Positions 44,963-55,498 of a stretch of 64,000 nt of DNA are shown here, one piece after another. The notes below the pieces were generated by a model. It made no database searches. It saw only the letters and a list, made by a program, of their open reading frames with translations, and was not told the origin of the DNA. The stretch comes from Streptomyces sp. MP131-18. Its GTDB lineage: Bacteria > Actinomycetota > Actinomycetes > Streptomycetales > Streptomycetaceae. Each line of letters opens with the position of its first letter. Within the stretch, counting starts at the first letter, position 1. The position numbers and the translations under genes are program-made. The stretch spans positions 2,117,275 to 2,181,274 of the forward strand of contig NZ_LZNS01000001.1 of the NCBI RefSeq assembly GCF_001984575.1, written 5' to 3'.

Positions 44963-45606
44963 TGCGCGGTCTCCAGATCGGGAACGACCTTCCGCAGCTC
45001 CTCCTCGCTCACCGCCCCGGCGCGCAGCAGCACCGGAACCCGCCCGGTGACGTCGACGATGGAGGACGGCACGGCATCCGGGGTCGCCCCGCCGTCGAGG
45101 TAGACGGCGACCGAATCACCCAGCATCTCCTGCGCGCCGTCGCAGGTCTGCGGCGCCGGGTGGCCGGTGAGGTTGGCGCTGGAGACGGCCATCGGGCCGA
45201 ATTCCTTGAGCAGTTCGATCGCGACGGGGTGCAGGGGCATCCGCACCGCGACCGTGCCGCGGGTCTCCCCCAGGTCCCACGTCAGCGACGGCTGGTGCTT
45301 GGCGACCAGGGTCAGCGCGCCCGGCCAGAAGGCGTCCACCAGCTCCCACGCCTTCTCGGAGAAGTCGGTGACCAGCCCGTGCAGGGTGTTCGGCGAGCCG
45401 ACGAGCACCGGCGAGGGCACCCCGCGCCCGCGGCCCTTGGCCTCCAGCAGATCGGCCACGGCCGTGGTGTTGAACGCGTCCGCGCCGATGCCGTAGACGG
45501 TGTCGGTCGGCAGGACGACCAGATCCCCGCGCCGGACCGCGGCGGCGGCTTCCCGCAGGCCGTGCTTGCGATCGACCACGTCAGAGCAGTCGTAACGCCG
45601 TGCCAT
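44959..45606 (-). CDS. L-threonylcarbamoyladenylate synthase (Sua5/YrdC family)
   Basis: 215 residues from ATG 45606 (AGGAGGA upstream). YrdC fold: GDLVVLPTDTVYGIGADAFN, the KGRGRGVPSPVLVG active-site loop, FWPGALTLV and PMAVSSANLTGHPAP. Makes threonylcarbamoyl-AMP from Thr, bicarbonate and ATP for the universal t6A37 tRNA modification. Downstream of prmC in the same run. Confidence 0.93.
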   Translation of the reverse strand: MARRYDCSDVVDRKHGLREAAAAVRRGDLVVLPTDTVYGIGADAFNTTAVADLLEAKGRGRGVPSPVLVGSPNTLHGLVTDFSEKAWELVDAFWPGALTLVAKHQPSLTWDLGETRGTVAVRMPLHPVAIELLKEFGPMAVSSANLTGHPAPQTCDGAQEMLGDSVAVYLDGGATPDAVPSSIVDVTGRVPVLLRAGAVSEEELRKVVPDLETAH

Positions 45607-45637
45607 GACTGAATGTCCTCCTCTTGCCTTGCCCCGG

Positions 45638-46516
45638 CTACCGCGCGACGCGGCGGGCGGTGGCGAATCGGGGCCGGTTGTTGAGGTCCGGGTGGTCCGC
45701 GGCATCGGCCCAGCCGCGGTCCTCGGTGAAGATCCAGGGCACCTGCCCGCCTTGGGTGTCGGCGTGCTCGATGACCACCATGCCGCCGGGCCGCAGCAGC
45801 CGGTGCGCGGCCCGTTCCAGACCGCGGATGACGTCCAGGCCGTCCTCGCCGGAGAAGAGCGCGAGCTGCGGGTCGTGGTCCCGCGCCTCCGGCGCCACGT
45901 ACTCCCACTCGGTCAGCGGGATGTACGGCGGGTTGGAGATGACCAGGTCGACCTGGCCGCCCAGCTCGGGCAGCGCGGCACGCGCGTCCCCCTGGTGCAG
46001 GACGACGCGGCTGCCCTCCACGTTCTTCCTGGCCCACTCACAGGCCGTGAAGTCCAGCTCCACGGCGTGCACCCGGGAGCGGGGCACCTCCTGCGCCAGG
46101 GCGAGCGCGATGGCGCCCGAGCCCGTGCACAGGTCGACGATCAGCGGCTCGGCGACGTCCATCGCCCGGACCGCGTCTATCGCCCAGCCGACGACCGACT
46201 CCGTCTCGGGGCGCGGCACGAAGACGCCCGGCCCGACCTGGAGCTCCAGATACCGGAAGAACGCGCGCCCGGTGATGTGCTGGAGCGGCTCGCGCGCCTC
46301 GCGGCGCGCCACCGCTTCCCAGTAACGGGCGTCGAACTCGGCGTCGGGAACGGTGTGCAGCCTGGACCGCTCGGTGCCGTGCACGAACGCCGCGAGCTCC
46401 TCGGCGTCGAAACGCGGCGACGGCACCCCGGCGTCGGCCAGCCGCTGGGTGGCCCTGGCCACCTCGGCCAGCAGCACGGAACGGGACGCCCCGGAAGACA
46501 CAGAAGACGCAGTCAC
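45638..46516 (-). CDS. prmC: Release-factor glutamine methyltransferase PrmC
   Basis: 292 residues from GTG 46516. An N-terminal helical domain (LLAEVARATQRLADAGVPSP), then a class I SAM methyltransferase with PRPETESVVGWAI, VDLCTGSGAIALALA (SAM site) and the diagnostic ISNPPYIP. Methylates the Gln of the GGQ motif of RF1 and RF2. prfA lies 25 bp upstream on the same strand. Confidence 0.94.
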   Translation of the reverse strand: MTASSVSSGASRSVLLAEVARATQRLADAGVPSPRFDAEELAAFVHGTERSRLHTVPDAEFDARYWEAVARREAREPLQHITGRAFFRYLELQVGPGVFVPRPETESVVGWAIDAVRAMDVAEPLIVDLCTGSGAIALALAQEVPRSRVHAVELDFTACEWARKNVEGSRVVLHQGDARAALPELGGQVDLVISNPPYIPLTEWEYVAPEARDHDPQLALFSGEDGLDVIRGLERAAHRLLRPGGMVVIEHADTQGGQVPWIFTEDRGWADAADHPDLNNRPRFATARRVAR

Positions 46517-46541
46517 ATGGCCCACCCTACGCACCCCACGG

Positions 46542-47612
46542 TCACCCTGCCGCCGCCAGCTTGGCGGCCGAATCCGCGTCCACGCACGCCTGGATGACGG
46601 GGTCGAGGTCACCGTCGAGCACTTGGTCGAGGTTGTACGCCTTGAAGCCGACACGGTGGTCGGAGATCCGGTTCTCCGGGTAGTTGTACGTCCGCACGCG
46701 CTCGGAACGGTCCACGGTCCGCACCTGGCTGCGGCGGGCGTCGGACGCCTCCCGGTCCGCCCCCTCCTGCGCGGCGGCCAGCAGCCTGGCGCGCAGGATG
46801 CGCAGGGCCTGCTCCTTGTTCTGGAGCTGACTCTTCTCGTTCTGGCAGGAGACGACAATGCCGGTGGGCAGGTGGGTGATGCGGACCGCGGAGTCGGTGG
46901 TGTTGACCGACTGGCCGCCGGGGCCGGAGGAGCGGTAGACGTCGATGCGCAGGTCGGCCGTGCTGATCTCCACGTCGACGTCCTCGGCCTCGGGGAGCAC
47001 CAGCACGCCCGCCGCCGAGGTGTGGATGCGGCCCTGCGACTCGGTGGCGGGCACGCGCTGCACACGGTGCACGCCGCCCTCGTACTTCAGCCGGGCCCAC
47101 ACGCCCTGTCCCGGTTCCGGGGTGCCCCTGGTCTTCACGGCGACGGAGACGTCCTTGTAGCCGCCGAGGTCCGACTCGTTCCCGTCGATGATCTCCGTGC
47201 GCCAGCCGACGCGCTCGGCGTACCGCAGATACATCCGCAGCAGGTCGCCGGCGAACAGGGCCGACTCGTCGCCGCCCTCGCCCGCCTTGATCTCCAGGAT
47301 CACGTCCTTGTCGTCGCTGGGATCGCGGGGGACGAGCAGCAGCCGCAGCTCTTCCGTCAACTCCTCGCGCCTGGCCTGGAGGTCCTTCACCTCAGCGGCG
47401 AAGTCGGGGTCCTCCGCGGCCAGTTCGCGGGCGGTCTCGATGTCCTCCCCGTGCCGCTTCCACGAACGGTAGGCCGCGATGATCGGCGTCAGCTCGGCGT
47501 ACCGCTTGCCGAGCCGCCGGGCGGTGCCCTGGTCGGCGTGCACCGCGGGGTCGGCCAGCCGCCGTTCGAGGTCGGCGTGCTCGCCGACGAGATCCTCGAC
47601 CGCCTCGAACAT
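46542..47612 (-). CDS. prfA: Peptide chain release factor 1
   Basis: 356 residues. Central GGQ motif in [18 protein letters not shown], the RF1 codon-recognition PAT in [14 protein letters not shown], and [18 protein letters not shown]. Terminates translation at UAA and UAG. Cotranscribed with prmC. Confidence 0.97.
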   Translation of the reverse strand: MFEAVEDLVGEHADLERRLADPAVHADQGTARRLGKRYAELTPIIAAYRSWKRHGEDIETARELAAEDPDFAAEVKDLQARREELTEELRLLLVPRDPSDDKDVILEIKAGEGGDESALFAGDLLRMYLRYAERVGWRTEIIDGNESDLGGYKDVSVAVKTRGTPEPGQGVWARLKYEGGVHRVQRVPATESQGRIHTSAAGVLVLPEAEDVDVEISTADLRIDVYRSSGPGGQSVNTTDSAVRITHLPTGIVVSCQNEKSQLQNKEQALRILRARLLAAAQEGADREASDARRSQVRTVDRSERVRTYNYPENRISDHRVGFKAYNLDQVLDGDLDPVIQACVDADSAAKLAAAG

Positions 47613-47675
47613 CTTCTGTGCTCCTGAATGGGGACGTGGAGGGGACGCGAACGCTGGGGGACGCGGGACGCGAAA

Positions 47676-47731
47676 GGCGCCGGGCCCGGGGGCCGGTGAC
47701 GTCGCGCGTCAACGGCCGCCGGCCCGGCGCC
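47676..47731 (-). terminator. Inverted repeat between rpmE and prfA
   Basis: GGCGCCGGGCC (47676-47686) and GGCCCGGCGCC (47721-47731), perfect 11-bp arms around a 34-base loop. Likely the rpmE terminator or an attenuator before prfA. No T tract. Confidence 0.55.
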
Positions 47732-47741
47732 GACGGGGTCG

Positions 47742-47966
47742 CTACTTGCGGGCGGACCCGGCGTTCTTGCCGAAGCGCGCCTCGAAGCGGGCCACACGGC
47801 CACCGGTGTCGAGAATCTTCTGCTTGCCGGTGTAGAACGGGTGGCACTCGGAGCAGATGTCGGCGCGGATACGCCCCTCGCTGACGGTGCTACGGGTGGT
47901 GAACGAGGCACCGCAGGTGCAGCTGACCTGGGTCTCGTAGTACTCCGGGTGAATGTCGCGCTTCAC
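47742..47966 (-). CDS. rpmE: Ribosomal protein L31, zinc-binding form
   Basis: 74 residues. Cys16, Cys18, Cys38 and Cys41 (SCTCGAS and [12 protein letters not shown]) form the zinc site that separates the C+ form from Zur-controlled C- paralogues. Component of the large subunit. A SigR-type promoter precedes it, linking it to thiol-oxidative stress, in which zinc Cys proteins are sensitive. Confidence 0.97.
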   Translation of the reverse strand: MKRDIHPEYYETQVSCTCGASFTTRSTVSEGRIRADICSECHPFYTGKQKILDTGGRVARFEARFGKNAGSARK

Positions 47967-48066
47967 GGTGTCTCCTAGCTCGGGAGGGCGCCGGGTCGAC
48001 GCGCGGGCTGCGCGCCGTGAACCGGGGCCGACGCTCCAGTTTGCCAGCAGGGAGCGTGCCCGACAA

Positions 48067-48092
48067 AACGGGGTGCCGCTGCCCCTCGTTCC
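48067..48092 (-). promoter_or_regulatory. SigR-type promoter upstream of rpmE
   Basis: The minus strand reads GGAAC (48092-48088), 18 bp, then GTT (48069-48067). The SigR consensus is GGAAT-N18/19-GTT. rpmE is a known member of the SigR disulphide-stress regulon in S. coelicolor. The leader would be about 95 nt. Confidence 0.7.
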
Positions 48093-48135
48093 CCGTCCGT
48101 ACGCCCGCCGTTCCGCGCCGGGCGACTACCGGGCG

Positions 48136-49251
48136 TCACCCCTCGGTGACGACGGACCGGTCCCCGTTCTCCTCGGAGACGGAGCCCTCGACCGCCGAGG
48201 CGGGCACCGGCTCGTCGCGGCGCAGCGCCCGCCACACCTGCCCGGACTGCTCGGGGAGCGGCGTGACGCGGTTGGGGTCGGCCGGGTCGGTGCCGACGGG
48301 CAGGGTGACCATCTGCATGGCGTCCGGGCCGATGCCCTCCAGCGTCTGGGCCAGGTCCGCCAGCTCCCGCACCGAGCCGATACCGGAGTCGGTGGTGACC
48401 GCGGAAGTCGCGGCGTCGGCAAGGTCGTAGAGCCGCTTGGGGCTGGCCAGCCCCACGCCCCCCGCCTGGTCCGCCAGGGCCCGCAGGAAGGACTGCTGGA
48501 GCTCGATGCGGCTGAGGTCGCTGCCGTCGCCGACGGCCTTCCTGGTGCGCACCAGCGCGAGCGACTCGCGCCCGTCGAGGGTGTGGGTGCCCGCCGGCAG
48601 GTCCAGGTGGCTGTCCTCGTCGTCGATGGCCTCCGTGGTCGTGATCTCGACGCCGCCGAGGGTGTCGACCAGCCGGGCGAAGCCGTCGAAGTCGACCTCC
48701 AGGTAGTGGTCCATGCGCAGCCCGGTCAGGGACTCGACCGTCTTGACGGTGCAGGCCGGACCGCCCACCGTGTACGCCTCGTTGAACATCGAACGGTCCG
48801 CCGCGGGCTCGGTCGAGCCGTCGCCCCGCTCGCACCGCGGGCGGTCCACGAGGGTGTCGCGCGGGATGGAGACGACGGTGGCCGCGTCGTGCGCCTCGTT
48901 CACGTGGACGATCATGGCGGTGTCGCTGCGGGCGCCGTCCTGGGCGTCCGGGCCGCCGAAGTCGCCGTTCGTCCCGGCCCTGGAGTCCGAGCCGAGGACG
49001 AGGATGTCCATCGAGCCGCCCGGGGTGTCCCGCGGCCGGTCGGGTCCGAGTGCGGAGTCTATGTCGACCTGCGACAGATTGCCGTCGAGCTTCACGTACA
49101 GGGCGGTGAGCCCGGCCCCCGTCAACAGGACGACCGCGGCCAGGCCGATCACGACGGCGCGCAGCAGCCGCCGCCTCCCGGGGCCGCGGCGCGCGCTCCG
49201 CGGACGACGGGGCCGCCCGGCTCGCCCTGCATCGTCCGGTTGGGTGCCCAT
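48136..49251 (-). CDS. LytR-CpsA-Psr (LCP) family protein
   Basis: 371 residues: a cytoplasmic Arg-rich N-terminus, one membrane helix (LLRAVVIGLAAVVLLTGAGL), then an extracytoplasmic LCP domain with MDILVLGSDSRAG, SDTAMIVHVN, VVSIPRDTLV, NEAYTVGGPACTVKTVESLT and LALVRTRK. LCP enzymes attach teichoic acids or other undecaprenyl-linked glycans to peptidoglycan, a functional match to the WecA/TagO-type gene in the same block. Confidence 0.92.
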   Translation of the reverse strand: MGTQPDDAGRAGRPRRPRSARRGPGRRRLLRAVVIGLAAVVLLTGAGLTALYVKLDGNLSQVDIDSALGPDRPRDTPGGSMDILVLGSDSRAGTNGDFGGPDAQDGARSDTAMIVHVNEAHDAATVVSIPRDTLVDRPRCERGDGSTEPAADRSMFNEAYTVGGPACTVKTVESLTGLRMDHYLEVDFDGFARLVDTLGGVEITTTEAIDDEDSHLDLPAGTHTLDGRESLALVRTRKAVGDGSDLSRIELQQSFLRALADQAGGVGLASPKRLYDLADAATSAVTTDSGIGSVRELADLAQTLEGIGPDAMQMVTLPVGTDPADPNRVTPLPEQSGQVWRALRRDEPVPASAVEGSVSEENGDRSVVTEG

Positions 49252-49297
49252 TCACCCATTGTGCCCCCTTGGAGAGGGTGACGCCTCCCGGCGGGGA

Positions 49298-49344
49298 CAC
49301 GGCGGCGGCCCCCGCACCCTGCCGGGTGGGGGGCCGCCGCCGTG
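49298..49344 (-). terminator. rho terminator
   Basis: A 16-bp perfect stem, CACGGCGGCGGCCCCC (49298-49313) and GGGGGCCGCCGCCGTG (49329-49344), directly after the rho stop. Confidence 0.82.
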
Positions 49345-49359
49345 CGCGCGAAGGATCGG

Positions 49360-51387
49360 TCAGTCCCCGTTGCCGGGGGCCGGGGTCGTCTTCTGGATCT
49401 GGAGCAGGAACTCGGCGTTCGACTTGGTCTGCTTCATCTTGTCCAGCAGCAGCTCGATGGCCTGCTGCTGGTCCAGCGCGTGCAGCACCCGGCGGAGCTT
49501 CCAGACGATCGCCAGCTCGTCGCTGCCCATCAGGATCTCCTCCTTCCTGGTGCCGGACGCGTCCACGTCCACGGCCGGGAAGATGCGCTTGTCCGCGAGC
49601 TTCCGGTCCAGCTTCAGCTCCATGTTGCCGGTGCCCTTGAACTCCTCGAAGATCACCTCGTCCATCCGGGAGCCGGTCTCGACCAGCGCGGTGGCGAGGA
49701 TCGTCAGGGAGCCGCCGTCCTCGATGTTGCGGGCCGCGCCGAAAAACTTCTTCGGCGGGTACAGCGCCGCCGAGTCGACACCGCCGGACAGAATCCGGCC
49801 GGACGCCGGGGCCGCCAGGTTGTAGGCGCGGCCGAGGCGCGTGATGGAGTCGAGCAGCACGACCACGTCGTGGCCCAGCTCCACCAGCCGCTTGGCGCGC
49901 TCGATGGCGAGCTCCGCGACCGTGGTGTGGTCCTCCGCCGGCCGGTCGAAGGTCGAGGAGATGACCTCGCCCTTCACCGAGCGCTGCATGTCGGTGACCT
50001 CTTCCGGCCGCTCGTCGACGAGGACGACCATCAGATGGCACTCGGGGTTGTTGCGGGTGATGGCGTTGGCCACCGCCTGCATGATCATGGTCTTGCCGGT
50101 CTTGGGCGGCGCCACGATCAGCCCGCGCTGGCCCTTGCCGATGGGCGAGACCAGGTCGATGATGCGCGTAGTCAACGCGCCCGGGTCGCTTTCGAGACGC
50201 AGCCGCTCCTGCGGGTACAGCGGCGTCAGCTTGTTGAACTCGGCGCGCCCGCGCCCGGATTCGGCGGCCATGCCGTTGACCGAGTCGAGACGGACCAGCG
50301 CGTTGAACTTCTCGCGCCGTTCGCCGTCGCGCGGCTGGCGGACCGCCCCGGTGACGTGGTCGCCCTTGCGCAGGCCGTTCTTGCGGACCTGGGCGAGCGA
50401 GACATACACGTCGTTCGGCCCCGGCAGGTAGCCGGACGTGCGGACGAACGCGTAATTGTCGAGGATGTCGAGGATGCCCGCGACCGGGATCAGGACATCG
50501 TCCTCGGCGATCTGCGGCTCGCTGACCTCGTCGCGCCCGCGCCGCCCGCGGCGGTCGCGGTAGCGGCCGCGGCGGCCCCGGCGCCCGCCCTCGAAGTCGT
50601 CGTCCGCGTTATCGCGGTTGTCGCGGTTGTCGCGGTTGCCGCCGCGGCTGTCGCGGTTGTTGTCGCGGCCCTCACGGCTGTCCCGGCCGTCCCGGTTGCC
50701 GTCGCGGCCCTCCCGGCCGCCCCGGCCGCCGTCCTTGCCGGACGGGCCCTGGCCGTCGTTCTTGCCCGACTGGCCCTGGCCGCCCGCGTTCTTGCCGCCC
50801 CGCCGGTCGCGGTCGCGCTTGCCCTGACGGTCCTGGCCCTCGGTCCTCGGGGCCTCGCCCCCGGCATCGCGGTCCTTGTCCCCGCGGTCCTTGTCGCTGC
50901 CCTTGTCCGCGGCCTTTTCCTGAACCTTCTCCTGGCCCTTTTCGCCCGCGTCGCTCGCGGCGGCGGGCGCGGCCTTGCCGTCGGCGCCCTGGCCCGGAAT
51001 CTCGATCTGCTGCTGTGCGGCGGCTGCGGCGGACTCGCCGGTCCTGGTGCGCGAGGTCGCGCGCCGCTTCGGCTTCTCCGCGGAGGCGGACTCGGCCGAC
51101 GCGCCGTCCGCGTTCGCCGCTCCCGGGCTTCCGGCGCCGGTGGCCTGCTTCTCCTTGATGACCTCGATCAGCTGGCTCTTGCGCATCCGCGCGGTGCCCC
51201 TGATCCCCAGCCCGGAGGCAACCTGCTGCAACTCGGCGAGAACCATGCCGTCGAGGCCGGTACCCGAGCGCCGGCGCCGCGTCGCGGCGGGGGCGGCAGG
51301 AGCGTCCGTGGCGGACGCGGTGGCAGCACCGGCAGTCTTGTCGGCGGTGTCGGCACTCACGCCCATCAGATCGGTGGTGTCGCTCAC
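49360..51387 (-). CDS. rho: Transcription termination factor Rho with large actinobacterial insert
   Basis: 675 residues from GTG 51387 (GGAAGGAC upstream). N-terminal helix domain ([20 protein letters not shown]), then a ~230-residue insert rich in Arg, Asp, Gly and Asn (repeats such as RDNRDNRDN and [10 protein letters not shown]). The RNA-binding cold-shock domain ([19 protein letters not shown]) and the RecA-type motor follow, with Walker A PPKTGKT and the [15 protein letters not shown]alker B. Hexameric RNA helicase that ends transcription. Such inserts in high-GC actinobacteria are known to aid termination on structured RNA. Confidence 0.97.
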   Translation of the reverse strand: MSDTTDLMGVSADTADKTAGAATASATDAPAAPAATRRRRSGTGLDGMVLAELQQVASGLGIRGTARMRKSQLIEVIKEKQATGAGSPGAANADGASAESASAEKPKRRATSRTRTGESAAAAAQQQIEIPGQGADGKAAPAAASDAGEKGQEKVQEKAADKGSDKDRGDKDRDAGGEAPRTEGQDRQGKRDRDRRGGKNAGGQGQSGKNDGQGPSGKDGGRGGREGRDGNRDGRDSREGRDNNRDSRGGNRDNRDNRDNADDDFEGGRRGRRGRYRDRRGRRGRDEVSEPQIAEDDVLIPVAGILDILDNYAFVRTSGYLPGPNDVYVSLAQVRKNGLRKGDHVTGAVRQPRDGERREKFNALVRLDSVNGMAAESGRGRAEFNKLTPLYPQERLRLESDPGALTTRIIDLVSPIGKGQRGLIVAPPKTGKTMIMQAVANAITRNNPECHLMVVLVDERPEEVTDMQRSVKGEVISSTFDRPAEDHTTVAELAIERAKRLVELGHDVVVLLDSITRLGRAYNLAAPASGRILSGGVDSAALYPPKKFFGAARNIEDGGSLTILATALVETGSRMDEVIFEEFKGTGNMELKLDRKLADKRIFPAVDVDASGTRKEEILMGSDELAIVWKLRRVLHALDQQQAIELLLDKMKQTKSNAEFLLQIQKTTPAPGNGD

Positions 51388-51793
51388 GAAGGGTCCTTCC
51401 CTGGAGCGGACGTCGGCCTGTCTGGCTCGGCGACCGGTCGTGCTGTCCGGCTGCGGCCCCGTGCGGTGGGCCGGCCGGTGCGGTAATCCCGCCTGCTCAC
51501 TTGCGGCGGAAGATCAAATTCACGGTGTGGTGCGGGGAGGATCATCAAGAAACCGTCTCGCACCGTTCCGGAGCGTGCTCGTCCCTGCCAGGCAGGCTGC
51601 TCAGGCAGATGAGTGGAGGCTCCCGGAAGAAAGTGGGGTGGTCCCCAACCATGGGACCCCGGAATTCCGCACGAAACCGACTGTGGCGGTACGTGCAGAC
51701 TTGAGGTTAACACTACCGGACCCTGCCTTCATTCCCCCTCTCCCGCTTCCATCCGCGACCCCACGACCCGCCCTGACGGACGGGCTGCGCGGG
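51388..51793 (-). promoter_or_regulatory. rho promoter and long leader region
   Basis: A 406-bp gap between thrB and rho. The minus strand has TAGTGT (51715-51710) as a likely -10, giving a leader of about 315 nt before rho; the -35 is weak. The leader contains small hairpins (for example around CCTGCCTGGCAGG) and no ORF I would trust. Long leaders on rho genes often mediate autoregulation. Confidence 0.45.
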
Positions 51794-52720
51794 TCACTGA
51801 CCAGCCCCGGCAAGCGGCAGGACGCACGTTCCAGCCGTGTCCAGAGCCAGTCGATTCGCCGTCCAGCCGTCTCCGGCCAGCCGGGCGACCTTGTCGGCCT
51901 CCCCGTCCTCCGCGAGCGCGAGCACCGTCGGGCCCGCCCCCGAGATGACCGCGGGGACGCCGTCCGCCCGCAGGCGGCCGACGAGATCCATGCTCTCGGG
52001 CATCGCGGGTGCCCGGTAGTCCTGGTGCAGCCGGTCCTCCGTGGCCGGGAGCAGCAGCTCGGGGCGCCTGGTCAGCGCCTCGATCAGCAGCGCGGCCCGG
52101 CCCGCGTTGGCCGCCGCGTCGACATGCGGAACGTGCTGCGGCAGCAGCCCCCGCGCCGTCTCCGTCGCCAGCGGCGTGGCCGGCACGAACACCACGGGAA
52201 CGACCGTCTGCGCCGGGTCCATCCGGATCGCCCGCACCGCGCCGCTCTCGCCCCACGCCAGCGTGAACCCGCCCAGCAGGCAGGCCGCGACGTTGTCCGG
52301 GTGGCCCTCGATCTCCGCGGCCAGCTCCAGCAGCGCGGTGTCGTCGAGCTTGCCCTCCCCGCCGGTGGTCACCGCGCGGGCCGCCACGAGACCGGCGCAG
52401 ATCGCCGCGGACGAGGAGCCGAGGCCGCGCCCGTGCGGAATCCGGTTCGCACACACGATCTCCAGGCCCCTGGGCTGCCCGCCGAGCGCGTCGAACGCCG
52501 TACGCAGCGTGCGAACCAGCAGATTGCGCTCGTCCCGCGGCACCGAGTCCGCGCCCTCACCCGCGATGTCCAGGTGCAGCCCCGAGTCCGACACCCGGAC
52601 CACGACGTCGTCGTACAGGCCGAGCGCCAGCCCGAGCGCATCGAAGCCGGGCCCGAGATTGGCGCTGGTCGCGGGCGTGCGGACCCGTACAGCGGCGGCG
52701 CGGAAGGCGGGATGGGCCAT
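51794..52720 (-). CDS. thrB: Homoserine kinase
   Basis: 308 residues, GHMP kinase. N-terminal RTPATSANLGPGFDALGLAL, ATP loop PHGRGLGSSSAAI, then the EGHPDNVAACLLGGFTLAW and ISGAGPTVLALA segments. Phosphorylates homoserine before threonine synthase. AAGGAGAG about 10 bp upstream. Third gene of the hom-thrC-thrB run. Confidence 0.96.
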   Translation of the reverse strand: MAHPAFRAAAVRVRTPATSANLGPGFDALGLALGLYDDVVVRVSDSGLHLDIAGEGADSVPRDERNLLVRTLRTAFDALGGQPRGLEIVCANRIPHGRGLGSSSAAICAGLVAARAVTTGGEGKLDDTALLELAAEIEGHPDNVAACLLGGFTLAWGESGAVRAIRMDPAQTVVPVVFVPATPLATETARGLLPQHVPHVDAAANAGRAALLIEALTRRPELLLPATEDRLHQDYRAPAMPESMDLVGRLRADGVPAVISGAGPTVLALAEDGEADKVARLAGDGWTANRLALDTAGTCVLPLAGAGQ

Positions 52721-52847
52721 CGCTCGATGACTCTCCTTGGTGAGATGTGCGGCATGTCCCCGCCGGGCGGGTGGCGCCGCTGAAGGCGACGCGCGCCCTG
52801 GCTCGTGGACGTAACAGCGGGCAGTACACCACTCCGGGACGAATACC

Positions 52848-52853
52848 AGCCTA
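52848..52853 (-). promoter_or_regulatory. Possible separate thrB promoter (-10)
   Basis: Minus-strand TAGGCT in the 186-bp thrC-thrB gap, which is long for an operon. No good -35. Confidence 0.3.
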
Positions 52854-52906
52854 TCGAAGGAAGGTTCAGACGCGATACAGGGCGGGCAGGTGTCGCCCGC
52901 GCCGCG

Positions 52907-54010
<1,104 letters not shown>

Positions 54011-54091
54011 GACGTAAGTCAGGCCCTTCTGTTCATTTCTCCGCCCCCGAAGGACGGACATCCCGGGCGAGGAGCGGCACGCCCGGCCCTG

Positions 54092-55384
54092 CTACTCACC
54101 CTCGACCCGCATGGTGCTCGCGACACCGTGCACGGTATCCAGTCTGCGCAATGCCTCGACCGTTGCGCCGAGCGCCGCGTCCGACGCCCGGTGCGTGACC
54201 ACGACGAGCTTCGCCTCGCCGTCCTTGCCGGTCTGCCGGACCGTGTCGATCGACACCCCGTGATCGGCGAACACCATCGCGCACTGCGCCAGCACACCCG
54301 GCTTGTCCGCGACGTCCAGGCTGATGTGGTAGCGGGTGACCACCTCGCCCATCGGGCTCACCGGCAGCCGCGCGTACGCCGACTCCCCCGGGCCGAGCCC
54401 GCCGCCCCGCTTGTTGCGGCAGGCGGCCACCAGGTCGCCGAGCACCGCCGACGCGGTCGGCACACCGCCCGCGCCCGGACCGTAGAACATCAGCCGGCCG
54501 GCCGCCTCCGCCTCCACGAACACCGCGTTGTACGCCTCGCGCACGCCGGCCAGCGGGTGACTGAGCGGGATCATCGCCGGGTGCACGCGGGCGGTCACGG
54601 AACGTCCGTCCTCGGCCCGTTCGCAAATGGCCAGCAGCTTCACCGTGCAGCCCATCTGCCGCGCGCCCGCCACGTCGGCCGCGGTGATCTCCGTGATGCC
54701 CTCGCGGTGCACGTCGTCCAGGCCCACCCGGCTGTGGAACGCGATCCCGGCCAGGATCGCCGCCTTGGCCGCCGCGTCGAAGCCCTCCACGTCCGCCGTC
54801 GGATCGGCCTCGGCGTAGCCGAGCGCCGACGCCTCCTGAAGCGCTTCGCCATACCCGGCGCCGGTCGACTCCATGCGGTCGAGGATGAAGTTGGTCGTGC
54901 CGTTGACGATGCCGAGCACGCGGTTCACCTTGTCGCCCGCGAGCGACTCGCGCAGCGGACGCAGCAGCGGGATCGCCCCGGCCACGGACGCCTCGAAGTA
55001 CAGGTCGGCCGCATGTTTCTCCGCCGCCGCGTGCAGCGCGGGCCCCTCCTGGGCCAGCAGCGCCTTGTTCGCCGTGACGACGCTCGCGCCGTGCTCGAAC
55101 GCCGAGTTGATCAGCGTGCGGGCCGGCTCGATGCCGCCGATCAGCTCCAGGACGACGTCGATGTCGCCGCGCGCCACCAGGCCCGCCGCGTCCGTCGTCA
55201 CCAGCTCGGGCGGCACGCCCTCGCGGTCCTTCCCCAGGCGGCGCACGGCCACCCCGGCCAGCTCGACCGGCGCCCCGATGCGGGCGGCGAGGTCGTCCGC
55301 GTGCGTCGTCATCAGGCGGGCCACCTGCGAGCCGACCACTCCGCAGCCGAGCAGCGCCACCTTCAGCGGACGAGTGCGCACCAT
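54092..55384 (-). CDS. hom: Homoserine dehydrogenase
   Basis: 430 residues. NAD(P)-binding VALLGCGVVGSQVARLM, catalytic core VNGTTNFILDRMES and ASALGYAEADPTADVEGFD, and a C-terminal ACT domain (YHISLDVADKPGVLAQCAMV) for threonine feedback. Reduces aspartate semialdehyde to homoserine. A GC hairpin lies in the leader between lysA and hom. Confidence 0.96.
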   Translation of the reverse strand: MVRTRPLKVALLGCGVVGSQVARLMTTHADDLAARIGAPVELAGVAVRRLGKDREGVPPELVTTDAAGLVARGDIDVVLELIGGIEPARTLINSAFEHGASVVTANKALLAQEGPALHAAAEKHAADLYFEASVAGAIPLLRPLRESLAGDKVNRVLGIVNGTTNFILDRMESTGAGYGEALQEASALGYAEADPTADVEGFDAAAKAAILAGIAFHSRVGLDDVHREGITEITAADVAGARQMGCTVKLLAICERAEDGRSVTARVHPAMIPLSHPLAGVREAYNAVFVEAEAAGRLMFYGPGAGGVPTASAVLGDLVAACRNKRGGGLGPGESAYARLPVSPMGEVVTRYHISLDVADKPGVLAQCAMVFADHGVSIDTVRQTGKDGEAKLVVVTHRASDAALGATVEALRRLDTVHGVASTMRVEGE

Positions 55385-55498
55385 TCGACCTCGCCTTTCC
55401 GTTCTCGTGAACCCTCAGTCTCACGCACCGGCGGGGAAACCCCCGCCCGGCGTTCAGTATGCGGACGAGCCGCTGCCCGCCCACCTACACCTACATCC

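Noticed and set aside
51384..51713. 109-codon frame in the rho leader
   Set aside because: Composition is not protein-like for this genome and it overlaps the rho start; more likely untranslated leader.
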